From NCBI RefSeq assembly GCF_025567385.1, contig NZ_JAOQJU010000006.1, forward strand, positions 1 to 64,000: 64,000 bases of DNA, in the 5' to 3' direction. Source of the DNA: Claveliimonas acetigenes (GTDB lineage Bacteria; Bacillota; Clostridia; Lachnospirales; Lachnospiraceae). The position numbers and the translations under genes are program-made. A model generated the notes under the pieces. That model made no database searches. It had not been told where the DNA came from and saw nothing but the letters and a program-made list of their open reading frames with translations. This document shows positions 56,373-64,000 of the stretch, in pieces. Every line of letters begins with the position of its first letter. Position 1 is the stretch's first letter.

Positions 56373-56379
56373 AAAAAAA

Positions 56380-56412
56380 GCCTTTCAAGCAAGCGAACTT
56401 GAAAGGTTTTTT
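56380..56412. terminator. bidirectional terminator after the first TetR gene
   Basis: A perfect 9-bp stem (56381-56389 with 56398-56406) with a T-run on the plus strand (56407-56412) and an A-run on the other side that gives T on the minus strand. Confidence 0.9.
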
Positions 56413-56602
56413 CGTAGAAGGGAATCGGCATTTCTGCCTCAATAATATCTTTAATTGTATTATAGGACTCTTCTTCCAGAATTGCAAATCAGTTATTTTT
56501 ATATAATTCATTTACCTATAGGGTTTTTCTATATCCCATTGACCTTATACTCCCCTATATGGTATATAATTTGTATATAGAGAAATACAGGAGATGAGAA
56601 TT

Positions 56603-57955
56603 TTGAAAAATAACAAATTTGAAATTGACATGTGCAATGGATCCGTTATGGACAAACTAATCTCTTTTTCGCTTCCATTAATGCTTTCCGGTATTTTACA
56701 GCTAATGTTCAATGCAGTCGACATTATCATCGTTGGAAGATTTACCGGAAGCCAGGCACTGGCTGCCGTAGGCTCCACCACAGCTTTAATTAATGTATTT
56801 ACCAATCTGTTCATCGGAATTTCCCTGGGCAGCAATGTACTGGCAGCCCGGTTTTATGCATCCGGGAAAGCCAAAGAAATGTCGGAAACCGTACATACTT
56901 CCATCCTATTTGCCCTAATCAGCGGAATCGTTATGGCGATTGCCGGGCTCCTTTTCTCCAGGCTCGCGTTGGAACTAATGGGAACCCCTTCTGATGTAAT
57001 CAGTCAATCTTCCCTTTATATGCGAATTTATTTTCTGGGAATGCCATTTTTCATGCTTTACAATTACGGTGCCGCCATCCTGCGTGCCATAGGAGACACC
57101 AAGCGCCCTTTGTTCTTTCTGATTATCTCAGGATTGCTGAATGCGGGTCTGAACCTGTTCCTTGTTATCGTATTCCATCTTGGTGTGGCAGGCGTAGCAA
57201 TTGCCACCATAATTTCCCAGATGGTTTCCTGCATCCTGGTAATTCGCTGCCTTTGCAGATCCGAAGGAATCTATCAGCTTCATTTTTCTGAATTAACGCT
57301 GAAAACCGCCTATTTGAAACAGATCTTCCAGGTAGGCATCCCTGCCGGAATCCAGAGTACTGTCATCAACTTCTCTAACGTACTGCTGCAGTCCTCCGTG
57401 AATTCTTTCGGCTCTGTTGCCATGGCCGGGTATACTGCAGCGAACAATATCTTCGGCTTCTTGTACGTAGCAGTCAACTCTATTACGCAGGCATGCATGA
57501 GTTTCACAAGCCAGAATTACGGCGTCGGCAAATACAAACGTATGGATCGGATCCTTGCAGACTGTATGATCCTGACCGTAGGCATTTCCCTGGTACTTGG
57601 CTGTGGCTCCTACATTTTTGCACCTGAAATTTTAAAAATCTATACCTCCAGCCCGGAGGTCATTCAATGCGGTACCGAGATTCTTGCCTACACCACGGCA
57701 ACCTATTTTTTGTGCGGATTAATGGATCTCTTTCCGGGTCCGATGCGCGGAATGGGATATTCCGCTGTCCCCATGATTTTGTCCATTATCGGGACGGTAG
57801 GAACCAGAATTGTCTGGATATTCGGACTTTTCCCGCACCACAGGACGCTTTCCTTCCTGTTTATCTCCTACCCGGCGTCATGGCTCCTTTCCATAGTCAT
57901 GCAGGTAATCTGCCTTTATTTCGTCAGGAAAAGAGTATATCCTGCTAAGCCTTAA
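56603..57955 (+). CDS. MATE family efflux transporter
   Basis: A membrane pump of about 450 residues and twelve helices, exporting drugs or metabolites in exchange for Na+ or H+. MATE blocks: LISFSLPLMLSGILQLMFNAVDIIIVGRFTG near the N-terminus, GAAILRAIGDTKRPL mid-protein and QVGIPAGIQSTVINFSN at the start of the second half. The ATG at 56594 touches AGGAG directly, so a TTG at 56603 with 9-base spacing is preferred, but uncertain. Its 3' end overlaps the opposing TetR gene by 11 bases. Confidence 0.9.
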   Translation: MKNNKFEIDMCNGSVMDKLISFSLPLMLSGILQLMFNAVDIIIVGRFTGSQALAAVGSTTALINVFTNLFIGISLGSNVLAARFYASGKAKEMSETVHTSILFALISGIVMAIAGLLFSRLALELMGTPSDVISQSSLYMRIYFLGMPFFMLYNYGAAILRAIGDTKRPLFFLIISGLLNAGLNLFLVIVFHLGVAGVAIATIISQMVSCILVIRCLCRSEGIYQLHFSELTLKTAYLKQIFQVGIPAGIQSTVINFSNVLLQSSVNSFGSVAMAGYTAANNIFGFLYVAVNSITQACMSFTSQNYGVGKYKRMDRILADCMILTVGISLVLGCGSYIFAPEILKIYTSSPEVIQCGTEILAYTTATYFLCGLMDLFPGPMRGMGYSAVPMILSIIGTVGTRIVWIFGLFPHHRTLSFLFISYPASWLLSIVMQVICLYFVRKRVYPAKP

Positions 57956-58559
57956 AGTACTCCAGCATGATGGGCATGCATTCTCTGCTGTACTGCGCAA
58001 GAGAATAGCTGCCCTTATTCATGCACCAATCGGATATTAATGCCCTTTCACACATACTATAATATTTCACAATCTCTCCAATCGGCTTATCGTCCCGTAT
58101 CTGCCCCCGCTTCTGCCCTTCTTCTACAATCTTATGAATCAGACGGTAATATTTCCGGTTCTGATCCAAAAGATAACTGTTTCCCTGGGTAACCAACTGC
58201 GTAGAATACAAGGAGGCGAGAAGATCGATACTGATCTTCTCTTCCATCATGGAATGCACCTCCACATTCAAAAATAAAAGTTTCACAAAACTATTCATCC
58301 CGGGATTCATCTTTCCTTCTAATTCTTCATAATAATCATCCAGGATTACCGACAATGTATTCAAAAGCTCATCTTTTGTATTGAAGTAATAGTAGAAAGA
58401 GCCCTTTGAGGTTCCCGACAATTCAATAATGTCGTCTACCGTGGTATGGTTATAACCTTTGTCATGAAACAGCTGCCAGGCGGCAGACACGATTTTGTTC
58501 TTCACCCCTTTAGGCGCCGTTTTCTCTGCTGCTTTCTCTGCCATATTTCCTATATTCAT
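57945..58559 (-). CDS. TetR/AcrR family regulator downstream of the hydroxyproline genes
   Basis: A 204-residue TetR-type protein: HTH about residues 20-68 (IVSAAWQLFHDKGYNHTTVDDIIELSGTSKGSFYYYFNTKDELL) and a helical sensor domain. It begins 20 bases after the hydroxyproline dehydratase gene on the same strand, so it is probably in that operon and may act on the TAGACTA repeats at 61900-61920. It converges with and overlaps the MATE gene end, which makes regulation of that pump also possible. Confidence 0.87.
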   Translation of the reverse strand: MNIGNMAEKAAEKTAPKGVKNKIVSAAWQLFHDKGYNHTTVDDIIELSGTSKGSFYYYFNTKDELLNTLSVILDDYYEELEGKMNPGMNSFVKLLFLNVEVHSMMEEKISIDLLASLYSTQLVTQGNSYLLDQNRKYYRLIHKIVEEGQKRGQIRDDKPIGEIVKYYSMCERALISDWCMNKGSYSLAQYSRECMPIMLEYFKA

Positions 58560-58579
58560 CAGACTCTCACCTTTATCTC

Positions 58580-60955
58580 TTAGTTGAAGCTCTGCTCCGT
58601 TCTCTCGATAATCTCATCCTGCAATGCCTTGCTCAGATTCCGGAAATGGTCACTGTATCCCGCAACACGTACGATCAGATCCTTATATTCTTCCGGGTTC
58701 TGCTGTGCTTTAATCAGCGTTTCCTTGTCAATAACATTGAACTGGATATGATGTCCGTCCATTGTAAAATAGGTACGTATAAGATTCGCCATCTGATTCA
58801 GCCCTTCTTCTCCGGCTACAACACTTGGCGTGAATTTCTGGTTCAGCAGCGTTCCGCCTGTCTGCAGATGATCCATCTTCGCACAAGATTTTACTACTGC
58901 CGTAGGTCCGTTCACATCTGCTCCCTTCTCCGGTGAAATGCCTTCGGATACCGGCTTATGTGCCAGTCGTCCATTGGGGCTTGCCATCATCACATCACCG
59001 AAATATACATGGCAGGTAGTCGGAAGCATATTAATCCGGTACATACCGCCAAGCATGTTCGGACGCCCGGTCACCTGGCTTCTGTAGAACTCAAATACAT
59101 CCTTCATGATATCATCTGCATAATCATCATCGTTGCCGTATTTTGGCGTCTTATTTCTCACAAGATTCAAAATACGTTCATGGCCCTCAAAATTATCATC
59201 CAGCGCCTGCATCAGCTCTTCCATGGTAAATGTCTTCTTATCAAACACATTATATTTCACTGCTACCAGACAGTCGGTAATGGTTCCAATGCCTACACCC
59301 TGCAGGTATTTGGTATTGTATCTTGCGCCTCCGCCATTGTAATCCTTTCCTTTAGAAATACAGTCATTTGTAATAATAGAAAGGAAGGGTACCGGCATCT
59401 CTTCGGCATAGATTTTCTCAATTACGTTACTTCCCTTAATCTTAATATCAATGAAATACTGCATCTGCTTCTTAAACGCATCATACAGTTCTTCATAGGT
59501 TTTAAAATCTGTGGCATAACCAAGCTCCAGACCAAGCTGCTGATCTGACATCTTATCATAGCCATTGTTCAGAGTCAGCTCGAAAATCTTCGGTATATTA
59601 AAATATCCTGTCAGGATATATGCCTCATTACCAAACGCTCCTGTCTCTACACAGCCGCTTGTACCGCCGCGTCTTGCATCCTCCAGTGTCTTTCCTGCAT
59701 TCATCAGCTCCTGGATAATTGCATCCGTGTTGTAGAATGCGGGCTGGCCCCAGCCTTTTCTGGAAATCTCGCAGGCACGCTTCAGGAACTTCTGCGGTGT
59801 CTTTTTGCTAATCTGCACATTAGAACTTGGCTGGAGAAGGCGCATTTCATCCATACAATCCAAAATCAGATAGCTTACATTATTTACGCCATTCTCTCCG
59901 TCCGGAGTGATACCTCCCGTATTCAGGTTCGCAAAATCTGTATAGGTACTGCTCTCCTTCAACGTAATACCAACCTTCGGCGGCGCCGGCTGATTATTGA
60001 ACTTCACCCAGAGACACTCCAGAAGCTCCAGCGCCTTCTCATCATCCAAAATTCCATCTTCTACATCTTTTTCATAGAATGGATTCAGATGCTGATCCAG
60101 GCGTCCCGGACTATACGCATCCCAGGGATTCAGCTCACTCGTCACTCCAAGATGTACAAACCAGTACATCTGGATTGCCTGCCAGTAGGTCTGCGGTCTG
60201 TGCGCCGGAACCACATCACAGTTCGCCGCAATCTGGAGCAATTCTTCTTTTCTCTTTTCATCCGTCTCTTTCTCTGCCAGTTCTCTTGCATAAGCAGCAT
60301 AACGCTCACCAAGAACCATAATAGCGTCACAGGCAATCTTCATGCCTTCCAGCTCGTTCTTCTTATCCAGCGCTTCCTTGTCATTCAGAAAATCCAACTC
60401 ATCAATCGCCGCCTGAATATCTGCTTTATAATCAAGGAAACCTTTCTCATAGATTTTAAAGGAACCAACTGTATGCCCCGGTCCCCGCTGCTCCATAAAC
60501 TCTGTAAAAATACCACATTCATAAGCCTTCTTCCATTCCGGCGTCATCTGACGCAGGATCTTATTGCGGATACATCTTTTGTCCCAGTAAGGAATCATCA
60601 CCTCTTCCTGCACGGTAAAATCCTCTTCCTGCACGGTAAAGTTAATTAATTCCCGGTCATTCATAACATGCATATCTTCAACGGTGTGGCAGCATAATTC
60701 AGGAAAAGTCGGTGATGCCTGCGGGGAATCTCCTTTCTCACCTACAATCAATTCCCCATCACCGATATACAGAGTCTTTGAGGCAAAATAATCATACAGT
60801 ACCTGCCCTCGAAGCTCCGGTACAGACAACTGTCCTTCATACTTTTTGTAAGTCTCTGTCTCACTTTTTGCACGCTCCATATCAATATGTGGCTGCGTGC
60901 TTACGCTCAATTCGCGGAGCGCCTGAATCCGTTCGTTCATTCCTCTTTTTTCCAT
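58580..60955 (-). CDS. hypD: trans-4-hydroxy-L-proline dehydratase (glycyl radical enzyme)
   Basis: A 791-residue glycyl radical enzyme. The thiyl cysteine is Cys435 in GGTSGCVETG, and the radical glycine is Gly766 in RVAGYSDHF. These positions are one off from the C434/G765 of C. difficile HypD as I recall it, and long stretches such as NNQPAPPKVGITLKESSTY match that enzyme. It removes water from trans-4-hydroxyproline to give pyrroline-5-carboxylate, which proC reduces to proline for Stickland-type metabolism. The start at 60955 is preferred; ATG 60961 overlaps the activase stop. A PFL or choline lyase assignment is less likely. Confidence 0.9.
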   Translation of the reverse strand: MEKRGMNERIQALRELSVSTQPHIDMERAKSETETYKKYEGQLSVPELRGQVLYDYFASKTLYIGDGELIVGEKGDSPQASPTFPELCCHTVEDMHVMNDRELINFTVQEEDFTVQEEVMIPYWDKRCIRNKILRQMTPEWKKAYECGIFTEFMEQRGPGHTVGSFKIYEKGFLDYKADIQAAIDELDFLNDKEALDKKNELEGMKIACDAIMVLGERYAAYARELAEKETDEKRKEELLQIAANCDVVPAHRPQTYWQAIQMYWFVHLGVTSELNPWDAYSPGRLDQHLNPFYEKDVEDGILDDEKALELLECLWVKFNNQPAPPKVGITLKESSTYTDFANLNTGGITPDGENGVNNVSYLILDCMDEMRLLQPSSNVQISKKTPQKFLKRACEISRKGWGQPAFYNTDAIIQELMNAGKTLEDARRGGTSGCVETGAFGNEAYILTGYFNIPKIFELTLNNGYDKMSDQQLGLELGYATDFKTYEELYDAFKKQMQYFIDIKIKGSNVIEKIYAEEMPVPFLSIITNDCISKGKDYNGGGARYNTKYLQGVGIGTITDCLVAVKYNVFDKKTFTMEELMQALDDNFEGHERILNLVRNKTPKYGNDDDYADDIMKDVFEFYRSQVTGRPNMLGGMYRINMLPTTCHVYFGDVMMASPNGRLAHKPVSEGISPEKGADVNGPTAVVKSCAKMDHLQTGGTLLNQKFTPSVVAGEEGLNQMANLIRTYFTMDGHHIQFNVIDKETLIKAQQNPEEYKDLIVRVAGYSDHFRNLSKALQDEIIERTEQSFN
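60601..60642. repeat. 21-bp tandem duplication inside hypD
   Basis: Two adjacent 21-bp units (60601-60621 and 60622-60642) differ at one base and encode FTVQEED then FTVQEEV. The protein keeps the expected length relative to its C. difficile relative, so this may be sequence drift toward a repeat or a replaced segment. Confidence 0.8.
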
Positions 60956-60960
60956 TATCA

Positions 60961-61869
60961 TTATCCTCCTATTTTTGTATTCTGATAACCTGCTTCCTGA
61001 AACAGGATCACAAACTCATCCATTTCTTCCGAAGACGGAGCGTGCAGCCCGCTGCCATCATACGCCTGCCCCAGCTTTCCATACTTGCCTGCCCCTGTAT
61101 TGTGGTATGGCAAAAGGTTTATCTGAGCCACATGAATTTTCTTATCATCCAGATAGGAAATAATCTCCTGCATCTGCTCCCTGGTTCCATTTACTTCTTT
61201 CACCGTCGGGATACGGATATAAATCCTTGCCCCGTCTTTGCTTAACTGCTCCAGATTCTTTAAGATCAGTTCATTATCTACACCAATATACTTTTTATGT
61301 AATTCCCGATCCATCACCTTGATATCATACAAAAATGTATCCACATAGGGTAAAATCCGTCTAAAGTTTTCATATGGCGCAAAACCACAGGTATCAACCG
61401 TAACCGTAATCCCCATGTGATGAAGCTTCTTTACCAGTTTTTCTACATAATCCATATCGGAGGTCATAACCTCGCCGCCGGATAATGTCACTCCTCCGCC
61501 GGACTCTTCATAGAACATCTCATCTTTTCTAAGCTCTTTTACCAGCTCTTCCACCGTATATTCTTTTCCGGCGAGCTCCCGCAGATTATTCACACAATAA
61601 TCCAGACAAGTTCCGCACCGGTCGCAAACATCTGTGTCCGTTACTACTTTATCCCCGTCTGCATGAATTGCATGCTGCGGACAGACATTTACACAACTCT
61701 GACAGCCGGTACACCGCTCCCTGTCATACATAACATCCTTTCCATAACACTGGGTCTCCGGATTGTGGCACCATACGCAGGACAACGGACAACCTTTAAA
61801 AAACACAGTCGTCCGGATTCCGTCTCCATCGTGGATTGAATACTTCTGAATACTCGTTATCAGTGGCAT
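60961..61869 (-). CDS. hypE: glycyl radical enzyme activase for HypD
   Basis: A 302-residue radical SAM enzyme that makes the glycyl radical on HypD. It has CPLSCVWCHNPE (SAM cluster CxxxCxxC), two ferredoxin-like cluster sets (CTGCQSCVNVCP and CDRCGTCLDYC), and GGGVTLSGGEV. The extra clusters separate it from the plain PFL activase. AAGGAG precedes ATG 61869. It is first in hypE-hypD-tetR. Confidence 0.92.
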   Translation of the reverse strand: MPLITSIQKYSIHDGDGIRTTVFFKGCPLSCVWCHNPETQCYGKDVMYDRERCTGCQSCVNVCPQHAIHADGDKVVTDTDVCDRCGTCLDYCVNNLRELAGKEYTVEELVKELRKDEMFYEESGGGVTLSGGEVMTSDMDYVEKLVKKLHHMGITVTVDTCGFAPYENFRRILPYVDTFLYDIKVMDRELHKKYIGVDNELILKNLEQLSKDGARIYIRIPTVKEVNGTREQMQEIISYLDDKKIHVAQINLLPYHNTGAGKYGKLGQAYDGSGLHAPSSEEMDEFVILFQEAGYQNTKIGG

Positions 61870-61899
61870 TCTACTATCTCCTTTTTACTTTTCGTACTA

Positions 61900-61947
61900 T
61901 AGTCTAAACTCTAGTCTAAAAGTACCAAAATACCTGCTCCTTGTCAA
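61900..61947 (-). promoter_or_regulatory. hypE-hypD promoter with repeated operator-like sites
   Basis: TTGACA (61947-61942), 17 bases, TACTTT (61924-61919). Two direct copies of TAGTCTAAA (61900-61908 and 61912-61920), 12 bases apart, overlap and follow the -10, where a TetR-type repressor could block transcription. Confidence 0.6.
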
Positions 61948-61986
61948 TGTTTTCACCTAAAATCTTTGCCAAATATTAAACTTTTA

Positions 61987-62015
61987 TTGAGTAATTTTTT
62001 TCAATATGTTATTAT
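61987..62015 (+). promoter_or_regulatory. hydE promoter
   Basis: TTGAGT (61987-61992), 17 bases, TATTAT (62010-62015). This predicts a leader of about 160 bases before hydE. Confidence 0.6.
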
Positions 62016-62136
62016 GAAAAAAAACGTACTGATTACAAAGGAGCATACCTGCGTAAAAAGGCGCACAGATTCTGAAAAATTCCGAAGAAATTTTCTGCTT
62101 TATATAGAAAAAACAGGAGATTTTATACCTTTTTAT
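62016..62136 (+). promoter_or_regulatory. unassigned hydE leader RNA
   Basis: AT-rich untranslated leader between the promoter and the leader terminator. A CTGCGT at 62049-62054 copies part of the terminator 5' arm and could pair with its 3' arm, a possible antiterminator. No known riboswitch core is recognised and no convincing small gene is seen. Confidence 0.4.
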
Positions 62137-62166
62137 CTGCGTCTTTTTGCAAGGACGCAGTTTTTT
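62137..62166 (+). terminator. terminator-like hairpin in the hydE leader
   Basis: A perfect 7-bp stem CTGCGTC/GACGCAG (62137-62143 with 62154-62160) followed by six T (62161-62166), only 20 bases before the hydE start. This position suggests attenuation. Confidence 0.75.
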
Positions 62167-62185
62167 AATTTTAAAGAGGTGATCC

Positions 62186-63229
62186 ATGAAACAACTCATT
62201 GATAAACTGAAAACCGAACACCGACTCACAAAAGAGGAATGGATAACGCTGATTGAGAACCGCACCCCGGAACTTGCAGACTATCTTTTTGTACAGGCAA
62301 GAGAAATCCGCCACAAGTATTATGGCCGCGACGTCTACATCCGTGGACTGATTGAATTTACAAACTATTGTAAAAATGACTGTTTCTACTGTGGCATCCG
62401 CAAAAGTAACGGAAATATCCCCCGCTACCGCCTGGATGAGGATACCATTCTATCCTGCTGCCGCAGCGGCTATGATATGGGCTTTCGTACCTTTGTGCTG
62501 CAGGGCGGCGAAGACGGCTATTATACAGATGAGCGAATGACACATCTGATACACAGGATAAAAACAAGTTTTCCCGACTGTGCCATTACCCTGTCCATCG
62601 GCGAGAAGCCTTATGACTCTTACCTGGAATATTATAACGCCGGTGCAGATCGCTATTTGCTGCGTCATGAAACCTTTAATGAAACCCATTACCGCACACT
62701 CCACCCGCCGCAGCTCTCAGCTTCCAACCGCCAACAATGTCTGTGGAACTTAAAAGAAATAGGCTACCAGACAGGAACCGGCTTCATGGTAGGTTCACCT
62801 CATCAAACCGCGGAGCATTTGGCGGAGGATATGCTGTTCATTGAAAAGCTGCAGCCCCATATGGTAGGGATCGGACCTTTCATCCCCCATCATGACACGG
62901 TTTTTGCCGGGGAAAAAGCCGGAACATTGGAACTGACCCTGTATATGTTGGGTCTTTTAAGGCTGATGCTTCCCAAAGTACTCCTTCCTGCCACCACCGC
63001 TCTGGGAACTATTGATACGCACGGCAGGGAACTTGGCATCCTGGCGGGCGCCAATGTGGTAATGCCCAACCTTTCTCCCCGGGATAACCGAAAAAATTAC
63101 TCCTTATATGATAACAAAATTGCTACCGGAGAAGAAGCTGCAGAAGGGAAAGCAAAATTAATCCGACAAATGGAATCTATCGGTTATCATGTCGTAACCG
63201 CACGGGGCGATTCTTTAATGGATGTATAA
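62186..63229 (+). CDS. hydE: [FeFe]-hydrogenase maturase HydE
   Basis: A 347-residue radical SAM enzyme that helps build the H-cluster organometallic precursor. The cluster motif is CKNDCFYCGI; RGLIEFTNYC, LQGGED, RHETF, FMVGSPHQT and MPNLSP follow, all HydE-like. BioB is excluded by the missing BioB signatures and by the next gene. AAAGAGG precedes ATG 62186. It is co-directional with hydG 49 bases later; hydF and the hydrogenase are outside the window. Confidence 0.94.
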   Translation: MKQLIDKLKTEHRLTKEEWITLIENRTPELADYLFVQAREIRHKYYGRDVYIRGLIEFTNYCKNDCFYCGIRKSNGNIPRYRLDEDTILSCCRSGYDMGFRTFVLQGGEDGYYTDERMTHLIHRIKTSFPDCAITLSIGEKPYDSYLEYYNAGADRYLLRHETFNETHYRTLHPPQLSASNRQQCLWNLKEIGYQTGTGFMVGSPHQTAEHLAEDMLFIEKLQPHMVGIGPFIPHHDTVFAGEKAGTLELTLYMLGLLRLMLPKVLLPATTALGTIDTHGRELGILAGANVVMPNLSPRDNRKNYSLYDNKIATGEEAAEGKAKLIRQMESIGYHVVTARGDSLMDV

Positions 63230-63278
63230 CATAAAAATAAGAATAAACATAAATACACAAATATGGAGGAAAATAATA

Positions 63279-64000
63279 ATGTATGATGTAAACTCAAAAC
63301 ACGCCGATGACTTCATTAACCATGAAGAAATTCTGGACACGCTGGCTTACGCCGACGAAAACAAAAATAACCTGGAACTGATTGCATCTCTGATTGAAAA
63401 AGCCGGCAAAAGAAAAGGCCTGTCCCACCGGGAAGCTTCCGTCCTGCTTGCCTGTGACGACGAAGCTATGAATCAGAAGATTTTCAAACTGGCAGAACAG
63501 ATTAAGAAAGACTTTTATGGCAATCGTATCGTTATGTTCGCCCCTTTATATCTGTCCAACTACTGTATCAACGGATGTACCTACTGTCCTTATCACATGA
63601 AAAATAAGCATATCGCCCGCAAGCAGCTTTCTCAGGAAGAAATCCGCCGGGAGGTCATTGCTCTTCAGGATATGGGTCATAAGCGTCTTGCCCTGGAGGC
63701 CGGGGAAGATCCTGTACACAATACCATGGAATACTACCTGGATTCTATCAATACCATTTACAGTATCAAACATAAAAACGGAGCTATCCGCCGCGTCAAT
63801 ATCAATATTGCCGCAACCACTGTGGACAATTACCGCTTATTAAAAGAAGCCGGAATCGGAACCTACATTCTCTTCCAGGAGACCTATCATAAAGAAAGTT
63901 ATCTGAAACTTCACCCGACAGGCCCGAAACATGACTATGACTACCACACCGAAGCGATGGATCGTGCTATGGAAGGCGGAATCGACGATGTAGGCGTCGG
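63279..64000 (+). CDS. hydG: [FeFe]-hydrogenase maturase HydG (cut by the window end)
   Basis: The first 240 residues of HydG, a radical SAM tyrosine lyase that supplies CO and cyanide for the H-cluster. The motif CINGCTYCPYH carries the SAM cluster, with NRIVMFAPLYLSNYC, LALEAGEDP, and ILFQETYHKESY, closely resembling ThiH but HydG-specific. GGAGG precedes ATG 63279. The C-terminal cluster domain lies past position 64000. Confidence 0.95.
   Translation, partial: MYDVNSKHADDFINHEEILDTLAYADENKNNLELIASLIEKAGKRKGLSHREASVLLACDDEAMNQKIFKLAEQIKKDFYGNRIVMFAPLYLSNYCINGCTYCPYHMKNKHIARKQLSQEEIRREVIALQDMGHKRLALEAGEDPVHNTMEYYLDSINTIYSIKHKNGAIRRVNINIAATTVDNYRLLKEAGIGTYILFQETYHKESYLKLHPTGPKHDYDYHTEAMDRAMEGGIDDVGV

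Noticed and set aside
56539..56570. MerR-like elongated promoter before the MATE gene
   Set aside because: TTGACC and TATAAT are 20 bases apart, as in MerR promoters, but the dyad between them is weak (only ATAC/GTAT) and no MerR gene is nearby.
58580..60955. Pyruvate formate-lyase or choline lyase assignment for the glycyl radical enzyme
   Set aside because: Motif positions and long matching stretches fit hydroxyproline dehydratase. The activase has two extra ferredoxin clusters, and no choline-related genes are present.
61966..62202. 78-codon frame in the hydE leader
   Set aside because: It has no ribosome binding site, crosses the predicted promoter and terminator hairpin, and overlaps the hydE start.

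Overview
The window looks like a piece of a low-to-mid GC Gram-positive chromosome from an anaerobic gut Clostridium relative, most likely Lachnospiraceae (Firmicutes). The pointers are the 16S rRNA with its CCTCCTTT tail, strong AGGAGG ribosome binding sites, TPP and FMN riboswitches and a Trp T-box, glycyl-radical and radical-SAM enzymes, [FeFe]-hydrogenase maturases, an SLH-anchored secreted glycosidase with a YesMN two-component system, and NiaR-controlled de novo NAD synthesis. Species cannot be fixed without a 16S search. Most genes lie on the minus strand.

Layout. 1-3164: an rRNA operon read leftwards (promoter, 16S, 5S, tRNA-Ile, tRNA-Ala, and 23S presumably just outside the window), then two tRNA-Ser genes. 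3173-8847: housekeeping cluster tsaE-tsaB-threonine aldolase-rimI, then a small zinc-ribbon protein, RNase Z, tsaD and ispD (t6A tRNA modification, tRNA 3' processing, isoprenoids). 8991-12299: a VOC protein and a copper unit (csoR, copA with a fused C-terminal copper-chaperone domain). 12406-15895: amidohydrolase, cysteine desulfidase-like cyuA and an Rpn-type nuclease. 16028-19682: nadA-nadB-nadC-niaR operon with its promoter and operator; a lone prepilin peptidase follows upstream. 20284-22529: a membrane protein of the DUF1538 family paired with a two-domain PII-like protein. 22613-32506: a 1741-residue surface GH127 glycosidase, YesN/YesM two-component system and a HelD-like helicase. 32683-33288: class III Fic protein. 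33412-37135: thiS-thiF-thiG-thiH-thiE under a TPP riboswitch.

37226-39236: an XRE / ImmA-IrrE / PIN-like three-gene cassette whose third gene appears frameshifted near its start. 39290-44515: membrane-bound HTH regulator, GNAT enzyme, PucR-type regulator and a divergent Fe-S flavoenzyme. 44524-45508: FMN riboswitch and ribU. 45505-52383: complete trpEGDCFBA operon under a tryptophan T-box. 52415-55486: YitT protein and Tex. 55638-58559: two TetR regulators and a MATE pump. 58580-61947: trans-4-hydroxyproline dehydratase and its activase. 61987-64000: hydE and the start of hydG.

Themes: cofactor supply (NAD, thiamine, riboflavin), amino-acid synthesis and fermentation, and radical chemistry (ThiH, HypE, HypD, HydE, HydG). 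GH127 enzymes release arabinose from hydroxyproline-linked arabinosides and HypD degrades hydroxyproline, so the two may meet on plant extensin-type glycoproteins. The most promising little-described unit is the DUF1538/double-PII pair; the fused copper chaperone with its own internal ribosome binding site is the best small-scale oddity.
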